A stretch of DNA of 64,000 nucleotides from Pyropia haitanensis (taxonomy: Eukaryota > Rhodophyta > Bangiophyceae > Bangiales > Bangiaceae). The stretch spans positions 6,373,615 through 6,437,614 of the forward strand of contig SDUX01000007.1 of assembly GCA_008729055.1 (NCBI GenBank), read 5' to 3'. Positions 10,182 to 21,098 of the stretch are shown here, piece after piece. The notes under the pieces were generated by a model that was given only the letters and a program-made list of their open reading frames with translations, ran no database searches and was not told the origin of the DNA. Made by a program: the position numbers and the translations under genes. How positions within the stretch are numbered: the first letter of the stretch is position 1; each line of letters opens with the position of its first letter.

Positions 10182-12980
10182 ATGAATGTTGGTCTGTTTG
10201 CGTTTATTTTTGAGCTTGTTCTCTTGTGTGCTTGTGCTAGCCTGTGCGCCTCTGTCGTAGTGGACCCCTTTCCTCCCGACCCCTCCCAGATCCTACCAGA
10301 ATGGCAACGTGTGGGCGACCTAGCCACCGCGGCCGCGGTGGCCGCGGCGGAGGAGGTCTGCCCCAGCCCGTCCCGTGAGACGGTGCAGGTGATCAAGATA
10401 GCCGCTCGTGCAGCAACAGCAGCCACGGCGACGGCACTCGGGGGGGACCCCATGCAGCTCTCAGACGTACCCTGGGGGGCATCCCCCCGCAGGGAGCAGT
10501 GCATGGCGGGTGCGGCGGGCGCGGTCCCGCGCGGTCTAGCCAGTACCGGCGACGCGCAGGCCAGCGCGCACGGTGGGCGGGACGGCGGGAGCGCCGCCGG
10601 GCGGGGCGGCAGCGGAGGGGACCGGCTGGGCGGCCAGGCACTGGGGCGAGGCGGGCAAGGGCTAGGACGACGTATTGAGCATCCGCGGTCGGGTGCTATC
10701 CGAAAACGGCGGACGCCCATTTCTTTGAGCGACAAGCTCTCGCTCATCGCTCTCAAGGATGAAGGTCACTCATGGACCGAGACGCTAGCCATCTTTCCGC
10801 TCGACATCAGTCGGTCGGCCGCAAGAGGCATCTACGAAAAGCGGGTCGACTACAAGCGCCGGGCAGCGACGGCTGAGGACCCGTCGTCGTTTCGTCGGAG
10901 ACGCTCATATTTTGAGCAGATATCCCAGGGTCTATGGGAGTGGTACTCGACCCTCCAGCGCCTGGGCGCGCGGCACGTGCCGGTGTCGGGCGCTCTTCTA
11001 GAGGCCAGAGCGAAGCGCATCGCGAGAGAGCAAGGGGTGGCAGATTTTAAGGGTTCCCGCCACTTCGTGCAAAACTGGGCGAAGCGCAACCACCTCCGCA
11101 ACATTGCGCTGTGGGGGCAGGGCGGGTCAGCGGATACGGAAGGGGCGGCCGAGCGCATCACTGAGATTCGGGCAGAACTCGAGGCCTACCCGGCGGAGCG
11201 GATATACAACATGGACGAGACCGGGCTTTTCTACAGGTGCATCCCCAACCGATCCTACGTGGAGGCAGGCGGGCGGCGGCAGGCACGTGGCACCAAGGCG
11301 ATGAAGGCGAAGGACCGCGTTACTCTCGTTTTGGCCTGCAACGCAACGGGGAGCCACAAGATCCCGGTCGCCATGATCGGCAAAGCGAAACAGCCTCTGT
11401 GCTTTAAGCCCCCTCGTCGTCAATGCCCTCTTCCGTACTTTTCTCAGAAGAGTGCATGGATGGACGCCGCTATTTTCAAGTCTTGGTTCGAGACGGTCTT
11501 CCTCCCCGCTGTTCGGACGCGCACTAATCTTCCGGTGGCGTTACTGTCCGACAATTGCGGGGCTCATGACGACATCGAGAGCGAGCAGGTCAAGTTCATT
11601 GCTCTCCCTCCAAACTGCACATCGGTCTACCAACCACTGGACCTGGGCATCATCGCCTGTCTGAAAAGACAATACAAGCGACAGTTGTTGGACCTGGTCG
11701 TCGCTGCGTTCGGCTCAACCGCCAACAACGAAGCGCCACCGGTGACGGGGTCGGATTCGGCGGCGCCGGCGGCTGACCACACACGTGACCGGCCACCCGT
11801 TGTGGGCGTCCAGGCGCAACGAGCGTGCGTGCTATCTGAGGCGGGGAGCCCAATCGGCCCCCCAGTGGCGGGGACGGGTGTGGCCGACGCGGCTGGCGCA
11901 GCCGCGGCGGGTCAAAACGGCCCCCCAGTGGCAGCGGCGGGCCTGGGCATTGCTGGCGTGGCGCGGCCAAGCGGTCCACCTGTGGCGGGGACGGGTGTGT
12001 CCGGCGGGGCTGTGCCGGGGTTTGATGGAGCCACAGTGGCGGGAACGTGCCCGTCAATGGAACCCCAAGCGGTCTCGCGACACAGTTCTTGGCTCACGGC
12101 CAACGGTTCGTGGCAGGCGATTGAAGAGACACCAAGCGACGAACCGGCGCGCCCGCCGATCACGGCGGCGGATGTGAACGCGCTGCGCGCCACGGTCCGA
12201 CGTGCTGCCCGGCTGTCTGCTCGGCGTGCGGCGCGCGGCGCGATACGGGGAGCCGCTGACGGAGACCGTGGCCGGGCGCCCGCCGCTTCCAATTCTACGC
12301 CGCTGGTACACGTGAGCGCCGGTGCCACCATTCCGGGAGCGTCTGCCAGGGACGGCCAGGACACGGTGGCCGGAGGGCCGCCGCATGCAGATCACGTTTC
12401 CGGCGGGGCCACTGAGATTGAAGGCGCTTCACGATCTGGTGCCGTCGAGGCAGGCCCGGGAATTTGGGGCTTTCCGTCTGACTGGCCCCCCGCCACTGCC
12501 GTGAATTCCGATCTACCGAGTGGCCGGCGCTCTCGCCCTCGAGCCCCACCCGCCGAGATTCGGGGTGTCAGAGACGGGGCTGTTGCGCATCTACAAGACG
12601 CGTCCGAGATTGTGCTTGAGCAGTGGAATGCCGTGGAACCCTCTACAATCGCGCACTGCTGGCTGAAGTCGACCATTTTGCCAGCCGCAGTTGCGATGGA
12701 TGTCGCCGCGTTGCACAGTGAGTACCGCTCCTCCTCGCGATCACTTGGCTCTGACGTCGAGGCGGTCGTGTCTCTGATGGCCGGGTGTCGCTTCGGGGAG
12801 CGAGCCTTTGGGGACACCCCCGCGCCTGTGAGGGAAATCGCTGTGGAGGACTGGCTGACACGGGAGGACGATGAGGGCGTCAGGGCGGCTACGGTAGACG
12901 CTATCGTGTTTGAGGAGGGGGGGGCAGACGCCGTGGACGGCATTGACGACGGTGCGTCGTCCACCAGCGACAGTGAATGA
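10182..12980 (+). CDS. Pogo/Tigger-type transposase with long C-terminal extension
   Basis: The frame is open from 10131 (a GTG) to TGA 12978; the first in-frame ATG is 10182. The N-terminus from it is hydrophobic, unusual for a transposase, so ATG 10452 (MQLSDVPW) is a good alternative start. In order: a psq-type helix-turn-helix (ISLSDKLSLIALKDEG), a CENP-B-type second helix-turn-helix ending HFVQNWAKRNHLRN, then the DDE_1 catalytic core with the three acidic residues in YNMDETGLFYR, VALLSDNCGAHDD and SVYQPLDLGIIACLKRQYK. Known: this family cuts and pastes at TA. After the core is an unusual extension of about 400 residues with repeated PPVAGTG-like units (around 11860-12040), a basic Arg/Ala region and an acidic Asp/Glu-rich end. 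No stop or frameshift is seen. Confidence 0.85.
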   Translation: MNVGLFAFIFELVLLCACASLCASVVVDPFPPDPSQILPEWQRVGDLATAAAVAAAEEVCPSPSRETVQVIKIAARAATAATATALGGDPMQLSDVPWGASPRREQCMAGAAGAVPRGLASTGDAQASAHGGRDGGSAAGRGGSGGDRLGGQALGRGGQGLGRRIEHPRSGAIRKRRTPISLSDKLSLIALKDEGHSWTETLAIFPLDISRSAARGIYEKRVDYKRRAATAEDPSSFRRRRSYFEQISQGLWEWYSTLQRLGARHVPVSGALLEARAKRIAREQGVADFKGSRHFVQNWAKRNHLRNIALWGQGGSADTEGAAERITEIRAELEAYPAERIYNMDETGLFYRCIPNRSYVEAGGRRQARGTKAMKAKDRVTLVLACNATGSHKIPVAMIGKAKQPLCFKPPRRQCPLPYFSQKSAWMDAAIFKSWFETVFLPAVRTRTNLPVALLSDNCGAHDDIESEQVKFIALPPNCTSVYQPLDLGIIACLKRQYKRQLLDLVVAAFGSTANNEAPPVTGSDSAAPAADHTRDRPPVVGVQAQRACVLSEAGSPIGPPVAGTGVADAAGAAAAGQNGPPVAAAGLGIAGVARPSGPPVAGTGVSGGAVPGFDGATVAGTCPSMEPQAVSRHSSWLTANGSWQAIEETPSDEPARPPITAADVNALRATVRRAARLSARRAARGAIRGAADGDRGRAPAASNSTPLVHVSAGATIPGASARDGQDTVAGGPPHADHVSGGATEIEGASRSGAVEAGPGIWGFPSDWPPATAVNSDLPSGRRSRPRAPPAEIRGVRDGAVAHLQDASEIVLEQWNAVEPSTIAHCWLKSTILPAAVAMDVAALHSEYRSSSRSLGSDVEAVVSLMAGCRFGERAFGDTPAPVREIAVEDWLTREDDEGVRAATVDAIVFEEGGADAVDGIDDGASSTSDSE

Positions 12981-13439
12981 CCGGCTTTTTTTTATCTGTT
13001 TGCCATCGTGTTCCCTGTGCGCGCCAGTTCCAGCCGCGAAAAGTCCTTGCGGGTGGGAAAGGGAGTAGAGGTAGGGGCGACAGTGCCGGGGGGAAGGGAG
13101 GCGGGGGCTGGAGGGGAGGGTCGCCTCTAGACCTGCACCGCCAAGTCGAATGGCTCGCAGCACGGATCTGCATCGAGCCTTGCAGTCGCAACTGTTGCGG
13201 GGCAGCTGACGTGACGTCATCCAGAAACATACGAAATACGGAATTGTGCGGCTGCACAGCGGTCGACCGAATGCACACTGTCCAGCTCTGCCTCAGATTC
13301 ACGCGATCGACAGTGATTTTGGACCTTGATCAGCTGTCGAAGGGGACACGATCGCCGGCGAGCCGGCGACGTCTGGAAGCGGACGCCGCGCCACTGCATC
13401 GCTGGAACGGGGGCTACAAAGTGCGCAAGGGTGCCATAT

Positions 13440-13455
13440 AACCGGGTCATGACTG
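13440..13455 (-). repeat. Right terminal inverted repeat of the pogo-type element
   Basis: Exact complement of the left repeat, followed by TA. Confidence 0.85.
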
Positions 13456-13457
13456 TA

Positions 13458-15274
13458 TTTGTACCCGGCTGCCTGCCTCGGCCAACGCGCGAGGGGACTG
13501 GCAAGCACTTTCCAGTCTCCCCACCCTCCTCCCCGCTGCGCGCCCGGTGGCTCCCTCCTGGTCGTTCGCCTGTCCGCGGGTGGCGGCCGGTCCGGCCAGC
13601 TCCCTTTTCCAGTCTGTGTTGTTTTGTTTGTGCGTGTGTGGGGAACACGAGACGAGCCAACCACGGTCGACTCGAGGCTTGGTGAAGTGCCAGGCCGACC
13701 GGGACCACGAGAGCGGTCCCAATTCGCTGAGAAATAAATTCATGACAGTTCATGGCACACATCTTGGCCGGCCCCGCGGAGGTAGTCCAGCCTAGGGTGG
13801 TGAAGAGGGGGCCCCGTCGGACACTTTTCCGACAGGGCGACGCGGCTGCTTGTCCATTACAGCAATGCGTATGCATGGGCCACGCTCTATCGTCCTTCGC
13901 GATCACGGGACGTTTGAGCGGCGAGGCACGTTTACGTGTGCACCACTGTCGTCCATACAACGTCCTTTAATTACTGTACGAATCCGATGGTGGTGTACTT
14001 GCCAGCAGCGGGCCTGACAAGCGAGCCCCCGCTTTGGGCCGCAATAGAAAGTTTTGGCGGCCCAGAGGGGAGACAGACACCTGGAGGGCCGGCCCCGAAA
14101 TGGAACCCACCCCCCACGGCGGCGGCGGACCACAAAAAGCTGGTGCAAGGCCCTTGAATCGCATCTCGACGGGCGTGCCCCCCCCCTTTGGCGCCACGCT
14201 CTGGGCACACACGCCGCCCCACCTCCGACCCCAAACGAAACGCATGCGGCGAGATTGATGGTGGCGGCCCCCCCACCTCGGGGAGGCCGTGCGCGCAGGC
14301 AACCTCCCCTCCCTCCCGGCACCCACGCTGGAAGCCTCCTCCCGGCGGTCGTGAGCCCCGGGGGGATCACCCGCCGGCCTGTCCATACCAATGGGCCGTG
14401 CGTCGTACACAGTGAGCGTACGGGGAGGGGTCAGCGTTCTTCGTTTCACCGGCGTCGGCCCCTCTGGTTTCCTCTCCCCAGCCCGCATCGAGCCCTCCCC
14501 CACCCTCTCGTGTAGCGTAATGGGCCGTCGCGGGGGAGGCGGTGGGCCGACGAGCTGCTGGGGGCCGCCGACACTGTACCCGCGCCCCTTGGAGGCTGGC
14601 CCGCCCATCCCGTTGGGCCCGCGCGACACCGTGGACCCGCCTTCCCACGTTGGATGCGGGCCCTCCTGTGCGGTGACATCCCCTCGGGGGTGATTGGTCC
14701 GGGCGGACGGGGCGGCCTTGGAGATTGAATGGATTGAATGCGCGGCCGCGTCGGATGCTTGTGAGTTTCCTTGAGTATTTGGGGGTTTTCTCGGGTATTT
14801 GTGCTTTCTTTGTTCGATTGCATTTTTTCTTGATTTCTTGCATTTTCCTGGGCTTTCGGCTTTTCACTCTTTTTTCCCATTGGGTTTTGGGTGGAGGGCA
14901 CTTGCATCTGCGTGTGGAGGGTCGGGAGGTGCGCTGGCGTTTGGCCCGGGGTCGCTGCCGTGCTGGCACCGGCCTTGGGGTGGCCTGGGGTGCCTCTGGG
15001 GGGTGGGGTGTCTGGGTGCTCTGGGGGGCCCTTTGCGGGGTCTTTAGGGGTGTCTCGAGGGCCCACCCTCTTGCTTCCGAATAAACCAACGGTGCTTTGG
15101 GCTTGCTTTTCCTTCTTGGGCCATAGGCCTTCTCCTTTGCCCCGACGAGGGCGGGCAAGAGTGGGTGGCACCCTGGGCCGTTTGTTCCGGTGGACCCCCC
15201 TGTACACGCTGGGCTTGTGGACCGCTGGGCCCACGTGGGCCGAACAACGCTACATCTCGTATCCCGTCGCGGGC
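13458..15274. other. Gene-poor interval
   Basis: No convincing gene is seen. A T-rich stretch covers about 14760-14890, followed by G/T-rich sequence and an AATAAA hexamer near 15079. Long frames on either strand are low-complexity and mutually overlapping. Confidence 0.4.
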
Positions 15275-15600
15275 GCTGCGCCCTGCGTCATGGGCGCCGC
15301 CTGCAGAGACCGGGTGTGCCAGAGCTGTGGCCACGCCCGTGAGGTGGACGACTACAGCAGCAGCCAGTGAGTCAAGGTGCCCGGCGCGTCATACTGTGAG
15401 GGGTGCGTGGCGAATGCGGACGGCGTCGGGGAGGGGGAGACCGTCGACGTTTGGCGAGACAGCGGGGATGCGCACAAGTGCCTATTGGACAAGGGCCAGC
15501 GGCTGCGTCCGTTTGCGCAGGGCAAGATTCGGTTTGTTGCGTCTGGCGTGTACATCAAAGACCAGAGAGCAACCGCCGCGGCAGTGGCCGGGGCCACGTC
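15275..15600 (+). pseudogene. Zinc-ribbon plus alpha-kinase domain fragment
   Basis: One frame reads VCQSCGHAREVDDYSSSQ, a TGA at 15368-15370, then VKVPGASYCEGCVANADG in the same frame. This is a C-x2-C...C-x2-C zinc ribbon in which the position after SSQ is usually Trp, so TGG to TGA is the simplest explanation. About 30 residues later the same frame gives LRPFAQGKIRFVASGVYI, closely resembling the start of the alpha-kinase (atypical Ser/Thr kinase) domain, PFAxGxFRxVAxGxY. The lysine-containing next strand and the rest of the kinase are not found in frame, so this is a decayed or truncated copy. Alternative: the TGA lies in GTGAGT, so an unspliced donor cannot be excluded. Confidence 0.45.
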
Positions 15601-17541
15601 TGCGCGGTCGCCGTCGCTGGCGGCGGGCGACGGTTCCATCCACCCGCCCTCGTGGCCGGCGACGGCACGGCACGCACGCCACGCCCTACCCCGGGATGCC
15701 CTCCTCGGCCGCGCCCTGCATGTCCATATCGGGGAAAGGGCTTGGGCGTGGTGGTCTATCTGCGGGGGAAAGACGCGACGGCACGCAATGGCGGGTCGCG
15801 ACCCCCCGTCGCCGTCGCCGGGGCGCCCTTTTCTGGTCCCGGCGCGGCGTCGGTGCGGCCTCTTAGGGAGGTTGTACAAAAGTGGCGGACGCGTTGGGGT
15901 CGTCGGAGCCACCCCTCACCCCTCCCTGCCCGCCCCCTGCCGTCGTGCGCACGGGCTGGCGCCGGTGAGAGCAGGGGGTACCTGCGGGCTACTCCGATCG
16001 CAGACCTCTGCGCATCTCCCCGCCCCCCCCCAGGCGCACAGGTGGCATCGCCGGCCGCTGTGCGTGCGCAATGGCGCTTGGCGGAAGGGTCGCCGCCCCT
16101 CCCCCTCTCTGAGGGAGGTCCGACCCCGCCGGTCCAGCCCCGCCTGTCGGCGCCTGCTCCCGCCTTGAGCTCGAGCCGTGGCCGGCGGTCCGTGTGGGCG
16201 ATTCCTCCGCGCCCTCGCTTACGTGTCTGGCGCAGGGGGGGTTCACCCGGGCGGGATGGGGCGGGCAGAGGGCCCACGTGAAACAGCGTGTCCTGTGACG
16301 AAGCCAGCATACCAGTGAGGAAAATGAGTGAGAGGGGAAGCGCTCGGAAAGACACAGTCGCAGCGTTAGGCACGATATGTTGGTTCTTTGCCGTAGCCTG
16401 GTTTTTTCTCTTCCCCCGTGACACTCTTCTTTTTTCTGCCAGCGGAGTGGAGAAATATTGTTGGAGGGGCAGGTCGCCGCGAACCGCCAGCCACGCTGTG
16501 CGCGTAGCTCTCGCACAAGTCTGCCTGCGCGGGGGGCCCGCCCACGGTGCTCGAGCCCGGCCCGAGGCGCCCCCGCGGAAGGAGCGGCACGTCGGGGCAG
16601 CCTGTAGCCAGTGGGGAACAGCCTTCAATGAACGGACCTCAATAGGCCCCGCCCAGCGGGGCAGCCCCCTCACCCGGCTGGGATTGTGTGTAGACGGAGC
16701 CCTCGTGCCAGCCGCTGCGAGACGTCCCCGCGCACATGGCCATGATGGCCCCTGGATTCTACGGACGGACGGGCGCACTCGCTCACGCGACCCATCTCCG
16801 CGGGCGTCTTTCGCGCCTCCGTCCACAGCTGACCGCCGCGAACGACCGCCTTCGAGGGTCGCGCCCCTGCTGCTGCCGTCCACGGACCGTCCCTGCGTTG
16901 CGGACCACGAGGTAACGGGTCTGGTGGCGACGCTAGAGGACTCGAAGGTGATTGCGCCGGCCCTTCTGAGTACCTGCCGCCGGACGGCCGCCGGGCACAC
17001 CCCCCGCGGGACCCTGTGCAGCCTCATCCGCATTCTTAGAGAGATTCAGAGTCACAGCGGTGGCGGCGTTGCTAGTGGGGCCGCGTGAGCAACTTGTCCT
17101 TCGTTGTGGTCTAGGCCTATTATTGCGCATATGTTATGCGCTGACGCCAGAGGGAGTCCTATATGCTCAATGGCGACGGGGGGGCGTGCACGCGAGGCAA
17201 TGCGCGCACACTACGCAACCAAAAGGGGACTGCGACGGGGGTGGGCTCTGGGGGAGATGGCCACCCCGCTGCCGTGAGAATGGCCGCAACGCCGCCTGAG
17301 CAGGGAGCTGGTGCAGGTGGTGCGACCGGCCATGTCAGCGGGCATCCGCGGGCTGCGGTCGTATGACGTGGCCGACGCATCGAGGTCTGTATCGGACGCA
17401 CTATAGGCGCTTCGTTGCAGGTATGTAGATGCCGGGGAGTATGACTCCTAGGCGCCTCGACGGCTCTCTTTCTGCGCACGATCTGATAAAGGTCACACCA
17501 GAGGGTATCTCATCCAGAATTGGCTGATATATTTGGCGACC
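15601..17541. other. Gene-poor interval
   Basis: No recognisable gene. Possible further alpha-kinase remnants were looked for and not found. Composition is mixed, with an AT-richer patch at 16290-16460. Confidence 0.4.
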
Positions 17542-17667
17542 GCCCACCGCCACCGCTGGGCGGCCTGGAATCGGCCCCCCCCCTGGTCCCCTGGGATCTG
17601 ACCCCTAGGCGTCAGGGGACCAGCTGATCCAAGTCCATATTAGGAAAGGATTTAGCCGTACATCGGA
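17542..17667 (+). repeat. 126-bp dispersed repeat, copy 2
   Basis: Second copy of the repeat at 9273-9398, same orientation, with the same hairpin-forming core. Confidence 0.7.
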
Positions 17668-17782
17668 ACATGTGCATGTATTGCGTTGTATTTACATGGG
17701 GTCGGGTACTTTGCAATACGAGTTAAGTACTGACCGCGACTGACAAGCACGCGTGACGTCAGCACAGCGCACGACGTGCTCG

Positions 17783-18605
17783 GCCAAAAAAAACTTGAAT
17801 CTAAACGCACTCGGCCCGGACGGGGGCGCCGGGTGCCACGCAGGAGGCGGCACCAGCTGGTTTTTGGGGGGGGGGGGGGGGGCCGGCAGACGCACACGCA
17901 GGCAGGGCCGCATGCCTGTTGGTCCTCCCGGCCCCGTCTCACGCAGGGGCACACGCCGGTCCCGCGTCCACGCAGGTCGCCAGAAACAAACTTGAATCTA
18001 AACTCACTCGGGGGGGGGGGGGGGGCAGTCGTGCACACGGGGGGGACGCCTCTTGGTCGGACCGGGGACGCCAAGGGAGAAGCGCCTGTCCCGCGTCCAG
18101 GGGGCACGCCTGTTGGACGGGCTGGTGGAGGGCGAGCCCGCCCGTGACACCAAGGTGGAGAACGTCTGTCTCGCGTCCCCGCGGGTGGCCAGAAAAAAAC
18201 TTAATCTAAACTCACTCGTGGGGGGGGGGGGGGCGGCACTCGTGCACAGGGGGGCACGCCTGCTGGTCGGGGAGGGGGGGGGGCCGCCCGTGACACCAGG
18301 TGGAGAACGTCTGACCCACGTCCCCGCGGGTCGCCAGAAAAAAACTTGAATCTAAACTCACTCGGGGCGGGGGGGGGGGGCGGCAGTCGTGCACAGGGGG
18401 GCACGCCTGATGGTCGGGGGGCGGGCGGGCGCCTGTGACACCAAGGGTGGAACGTCTGTCCCGCGTCCCTATCGGTGGCCAGAAAAAAACTTGAATCTAA
18501 ACTCACTCCGAGGGGGGGGGGGTTGGCCAGTCCCGCCAGGCAGCTGGTCGTCCGACTGCTGGCGCTGGTCGTTCAACTTGAATCTAAACCCACACGCACG
18601 CAGGC
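17783..18605 (+). repeat. G-rich minisatellite, six units
   Basis: The core CTTGAATCTAAAC, usually preceded by GGCCAGAAAAAAA, recurs at 17794, 17991, 18200 (one base short), 18345, 18490 and 18577. Spacings are 197, 209, 145, 145 and 87 bp, so the basic unit is about 145 bp with expanded and truncated variants. After the core most units carry a run of 8-17 G, then a CAGTCGTGCAC.GGGGGG-type block, a CACGCCTG(T/A)TGGTCGG-like block and GTGACACCAAGG..GAACGTCTG. No coding function is evident. Confidence 0.8.
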
Positions 18606-20896
18606 CGGGGATGTCCCTCCCATGCAATCCACACCCACCACCTCCCCACCGCGCTGCCATCCACCCCCCCCGGGCCGCGGCTCAATCCTCCTCAACCCCC
18701 CCCCCCCCCGACGCTCCCCCCCCCCCCCACAGCCACCGCCTGCGCCGCCGCCGCCGCGGACACGCCGCGGAGGAACGCCAGCGTCGGCACCCATAGCCGC
18801 CTCCACTCTGCAACGACGGTCCAGGCAGGGTGGCTCGATGCACTCTAGTCACCGCAAACTTCAGCGTTCACCAATTCACGAAAAAAATCATTGTGGGCTC
18901 CGCCTTCTCATCCTCTCCTGAGACCCGTGTGGCGCCCCCGGCCCTACCGAATAATGCGCTCTGCGCGTGCAACACTCCTGAGCAGTCAAGGCTGCCACCC
19001 AAACCGCCACCGTGTCGTCGCCGCCTGAGCCACGCATGATCCCCAGGCAGTGACGTGTGCCCCCCGCAGCCACTCAAATCGGTGTTCCACTGCGCCTGCA
19101 CCGCGGCAGGCGCCGCCGACCCTCTCCAAGAGACGAGGCCATCCACCCGCGACGGTCACCGTGCCAGTATACTCGCCACGTGGGTGCTGCGTGGCACCTT
19201 AAATTCAGCTCAGGTTCCCTAGCCCAGCGTAATCTTGCAACGTGTCTCCCTCGTTTGAGATCAATCTAGCCGCTGTGGGTGCTGCGGCGCGCGTTTGGAC
19301 CCTTTCACGCTGCATTTGGGCGGCATTGGGGCCGCTCCAGCGCTGTGTGTGGTTGACCGGTACCTGTTCGCTCGAAGTGTCTTCGGGGCTCTCGCGACCG
19401 CCAGATGAGGCGCGACCGCCGCCGAATGCGTAACGGACGTCCAATATCTCGAAATCAGCCCCTTTTTAAGCATGTAGCCCACGTCCGGGCATCCAGTACA
19501 ATCGTCGCTGCTTTCGCCGTTGGCTACCCGATGGGTCCCCGATGCTCCGCCAACCACAGGCCTCCACGTCGTCATACGTGGCATCCTTAAATGACCATTT
19601 CAGAGCTATGGGTAGGAAACTGAGCCTGCTGATTTCGGCCTTCGCGACGGTGTCAGATCCGTCACTCGGTCGAGGAGGGCTGCTACGTTGCGGAGGCGAC
19701 CTCGGACGTGTCCGTCCAACCTGGGAAACGCCAGCAATGATCAGTCCTTGTAGCCGGAAGGAGTTGCTTCAAGAAGTTGTCCTCAATGCTCGTGGCCGAT
19801 TGTTGGCGCCTTCTGGTACCAGCGCCCAGCTCGCCCACCCCCTCCTCCACCGACGGCCGCATACCGTTTGCGTCAACCGCCTTCTGGATGATGTTCTGCT
19901 GTTTTGGCGCGCGCCCGCTGCGCGCCCTCGGAGGAAGGCGACGGCATCGACCCCACCATGCTCCCCGGCGTGAGCCCGGTCCGGCGTGCGTGCGTTTCTG
20001 GCGCGGTTCTGGTTGGGCCCGGTAACGCGCGCTCGAGCTGCTCGCGGACGCGTCTCGTTCGCTTCCGTCCCGCGTCCGGAGACACAACAGGGCGCGCTCG
20101 CCTCTCGGCGGGCGCAGTATGACGCTCTCGTGCGCGCGTGCCCGCGCGCTTTTGGGTTGCGGTGGGTGCAGAATGATGCTGTTGCACTAGGCAGCACACT
20201 GCTTGTGGGATACGTATCGCTTGGTTAGCGTGGGGGCGCACCCCCGCTCTTGTCGGTTCCGCTCGCAGTTCACACCGCCGCGGCACCTTTACTTGCCACT
20301 CGCTTCGGCAGCGGTCGTGCGTGTGTGCTCGTCGATTGCTGTCCAGCGGGGCTGGTGCGCGTGTGCTCGGCGGGACTGGTCATAGCCGCTCCACGTACAT
20401 CCGCGAGGGGAGGGGTGGGGGCGCCCAGGCTGCGACCGGTACGTAGGGCCGCGCGGGGGGGAAGGGGACCACGGGCGCCCGGTGGGGTGGTGCAGTGTTG
20501 GCCACGGGGTGCAGGCCTCAGGAGGCGTGGGGAGGAGGGGAGGAAAGAGTGCACGCGTCGATGGGGGCGTCGGGGGAAGGGGGGTGGTCGGCGCCCCCAC
20601 GGCCCGCCCTGTATATGAGGGCTAGCCGCGGCGCCGTCCGCCCCACCACGCGGCCAGCAGTGCCCGCCACCACCCACCACCACCACCCCGACGACCCACG
20701 TACATCCCCCTATCCCTTGGGCCCGCTCACGTCGGCGGTCCTTGGGGGTCCCCAACCATCATCAACCACGACATCATCATCGGCCGCGCCCCCGTGGTGC
20801 ACCTCGAGGCTTGGTCGGCAACAAGACGGCTCCCACCTGGTCCCGTGGCGTGACCGGGTCCCACCAAGACGTTCTCCTCCTTCCCCTCCCCCGACC
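18606..20896. other. Gene-poor interval
   Basis: No gene is supported. The left part has C runs (18662-18730); 18850-20300 is less GC-rich and has no frame with recognisable motifs; 20400-20890 is GC-rich. Confidence 0.4.
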
Positions 20897-21065
20897 ATGA
20901 GTGGGCCCGCGACCGACGGTACCACGGCGGCTCCGTATCGGGTCGTTGTGGGCCCCGTCAAGATGTGCCACCCCCGCCCACCATGAGCAGACCAGCCGCC
21001 GACAGCACCACGGCGGGCCCGCATCGGGTTGTCCTTGGCCCCGTCCTTGAGCCAGTTGGGGTGGC
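20897..21065 (+). repeat. 86-bp tandem duplication
   Basis: Two diverged copies start at ATG 20897 and ATG 20983. Both contain ACCACGGCGG and TATCGGGT/CATCGGGT followed by GGCCCCGTC, and would read as similar short peptides (MSGPATDGTTAAP and MSRPAADSTTAGP). Whether either is expressed is unknown. Confidence 0.5.
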
Positions 21066-21067
21066 TG

Positions 21068-21098
<31 letters not shown>

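Larger units (their letters stand above)
9721..13455 (+). mobile_element. Complete pogo/Tigger-like DNA transposon (Tc1/mariner superfamily)
   Basis: 3735 bp flanked on both sides by TA (9719-9720 and 13456-13457). The terminal inverted repeats start CAGT, as in pogo elements: CAGTCATGACCCGGTT at 9721-9736 and its complement at 13440-13455. A shared TATGGCACCC block follows in both ends; the left end has about 15 extra bases between the two blocks. A subterminal palindrome, CCCAGTT.TATGGCA...TGCCATA.AACTGGG, sits at about 9745-9778. The interior holds one long transposase frame with all motifs, so the element may be autonomous. Confidence 0.85.

Noticed and set aside
15601..17100. Remaining alpha-kinase exons
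   Set aside because: No catalytic Lys strand, GxGxxG-like loop or zinc site of alpha-kinases could be recognised in any frame.
17783..18605. CRISPR-like array
   Set aside because: Units of 87-209 bp with related, not unique, spacers in a eukaryotic context: a minisatellite.
19261..19584. 107-codon minus-strand frame
   Set aside because: Looked briefly like a retroelement piece, but no motif could be confirmed.
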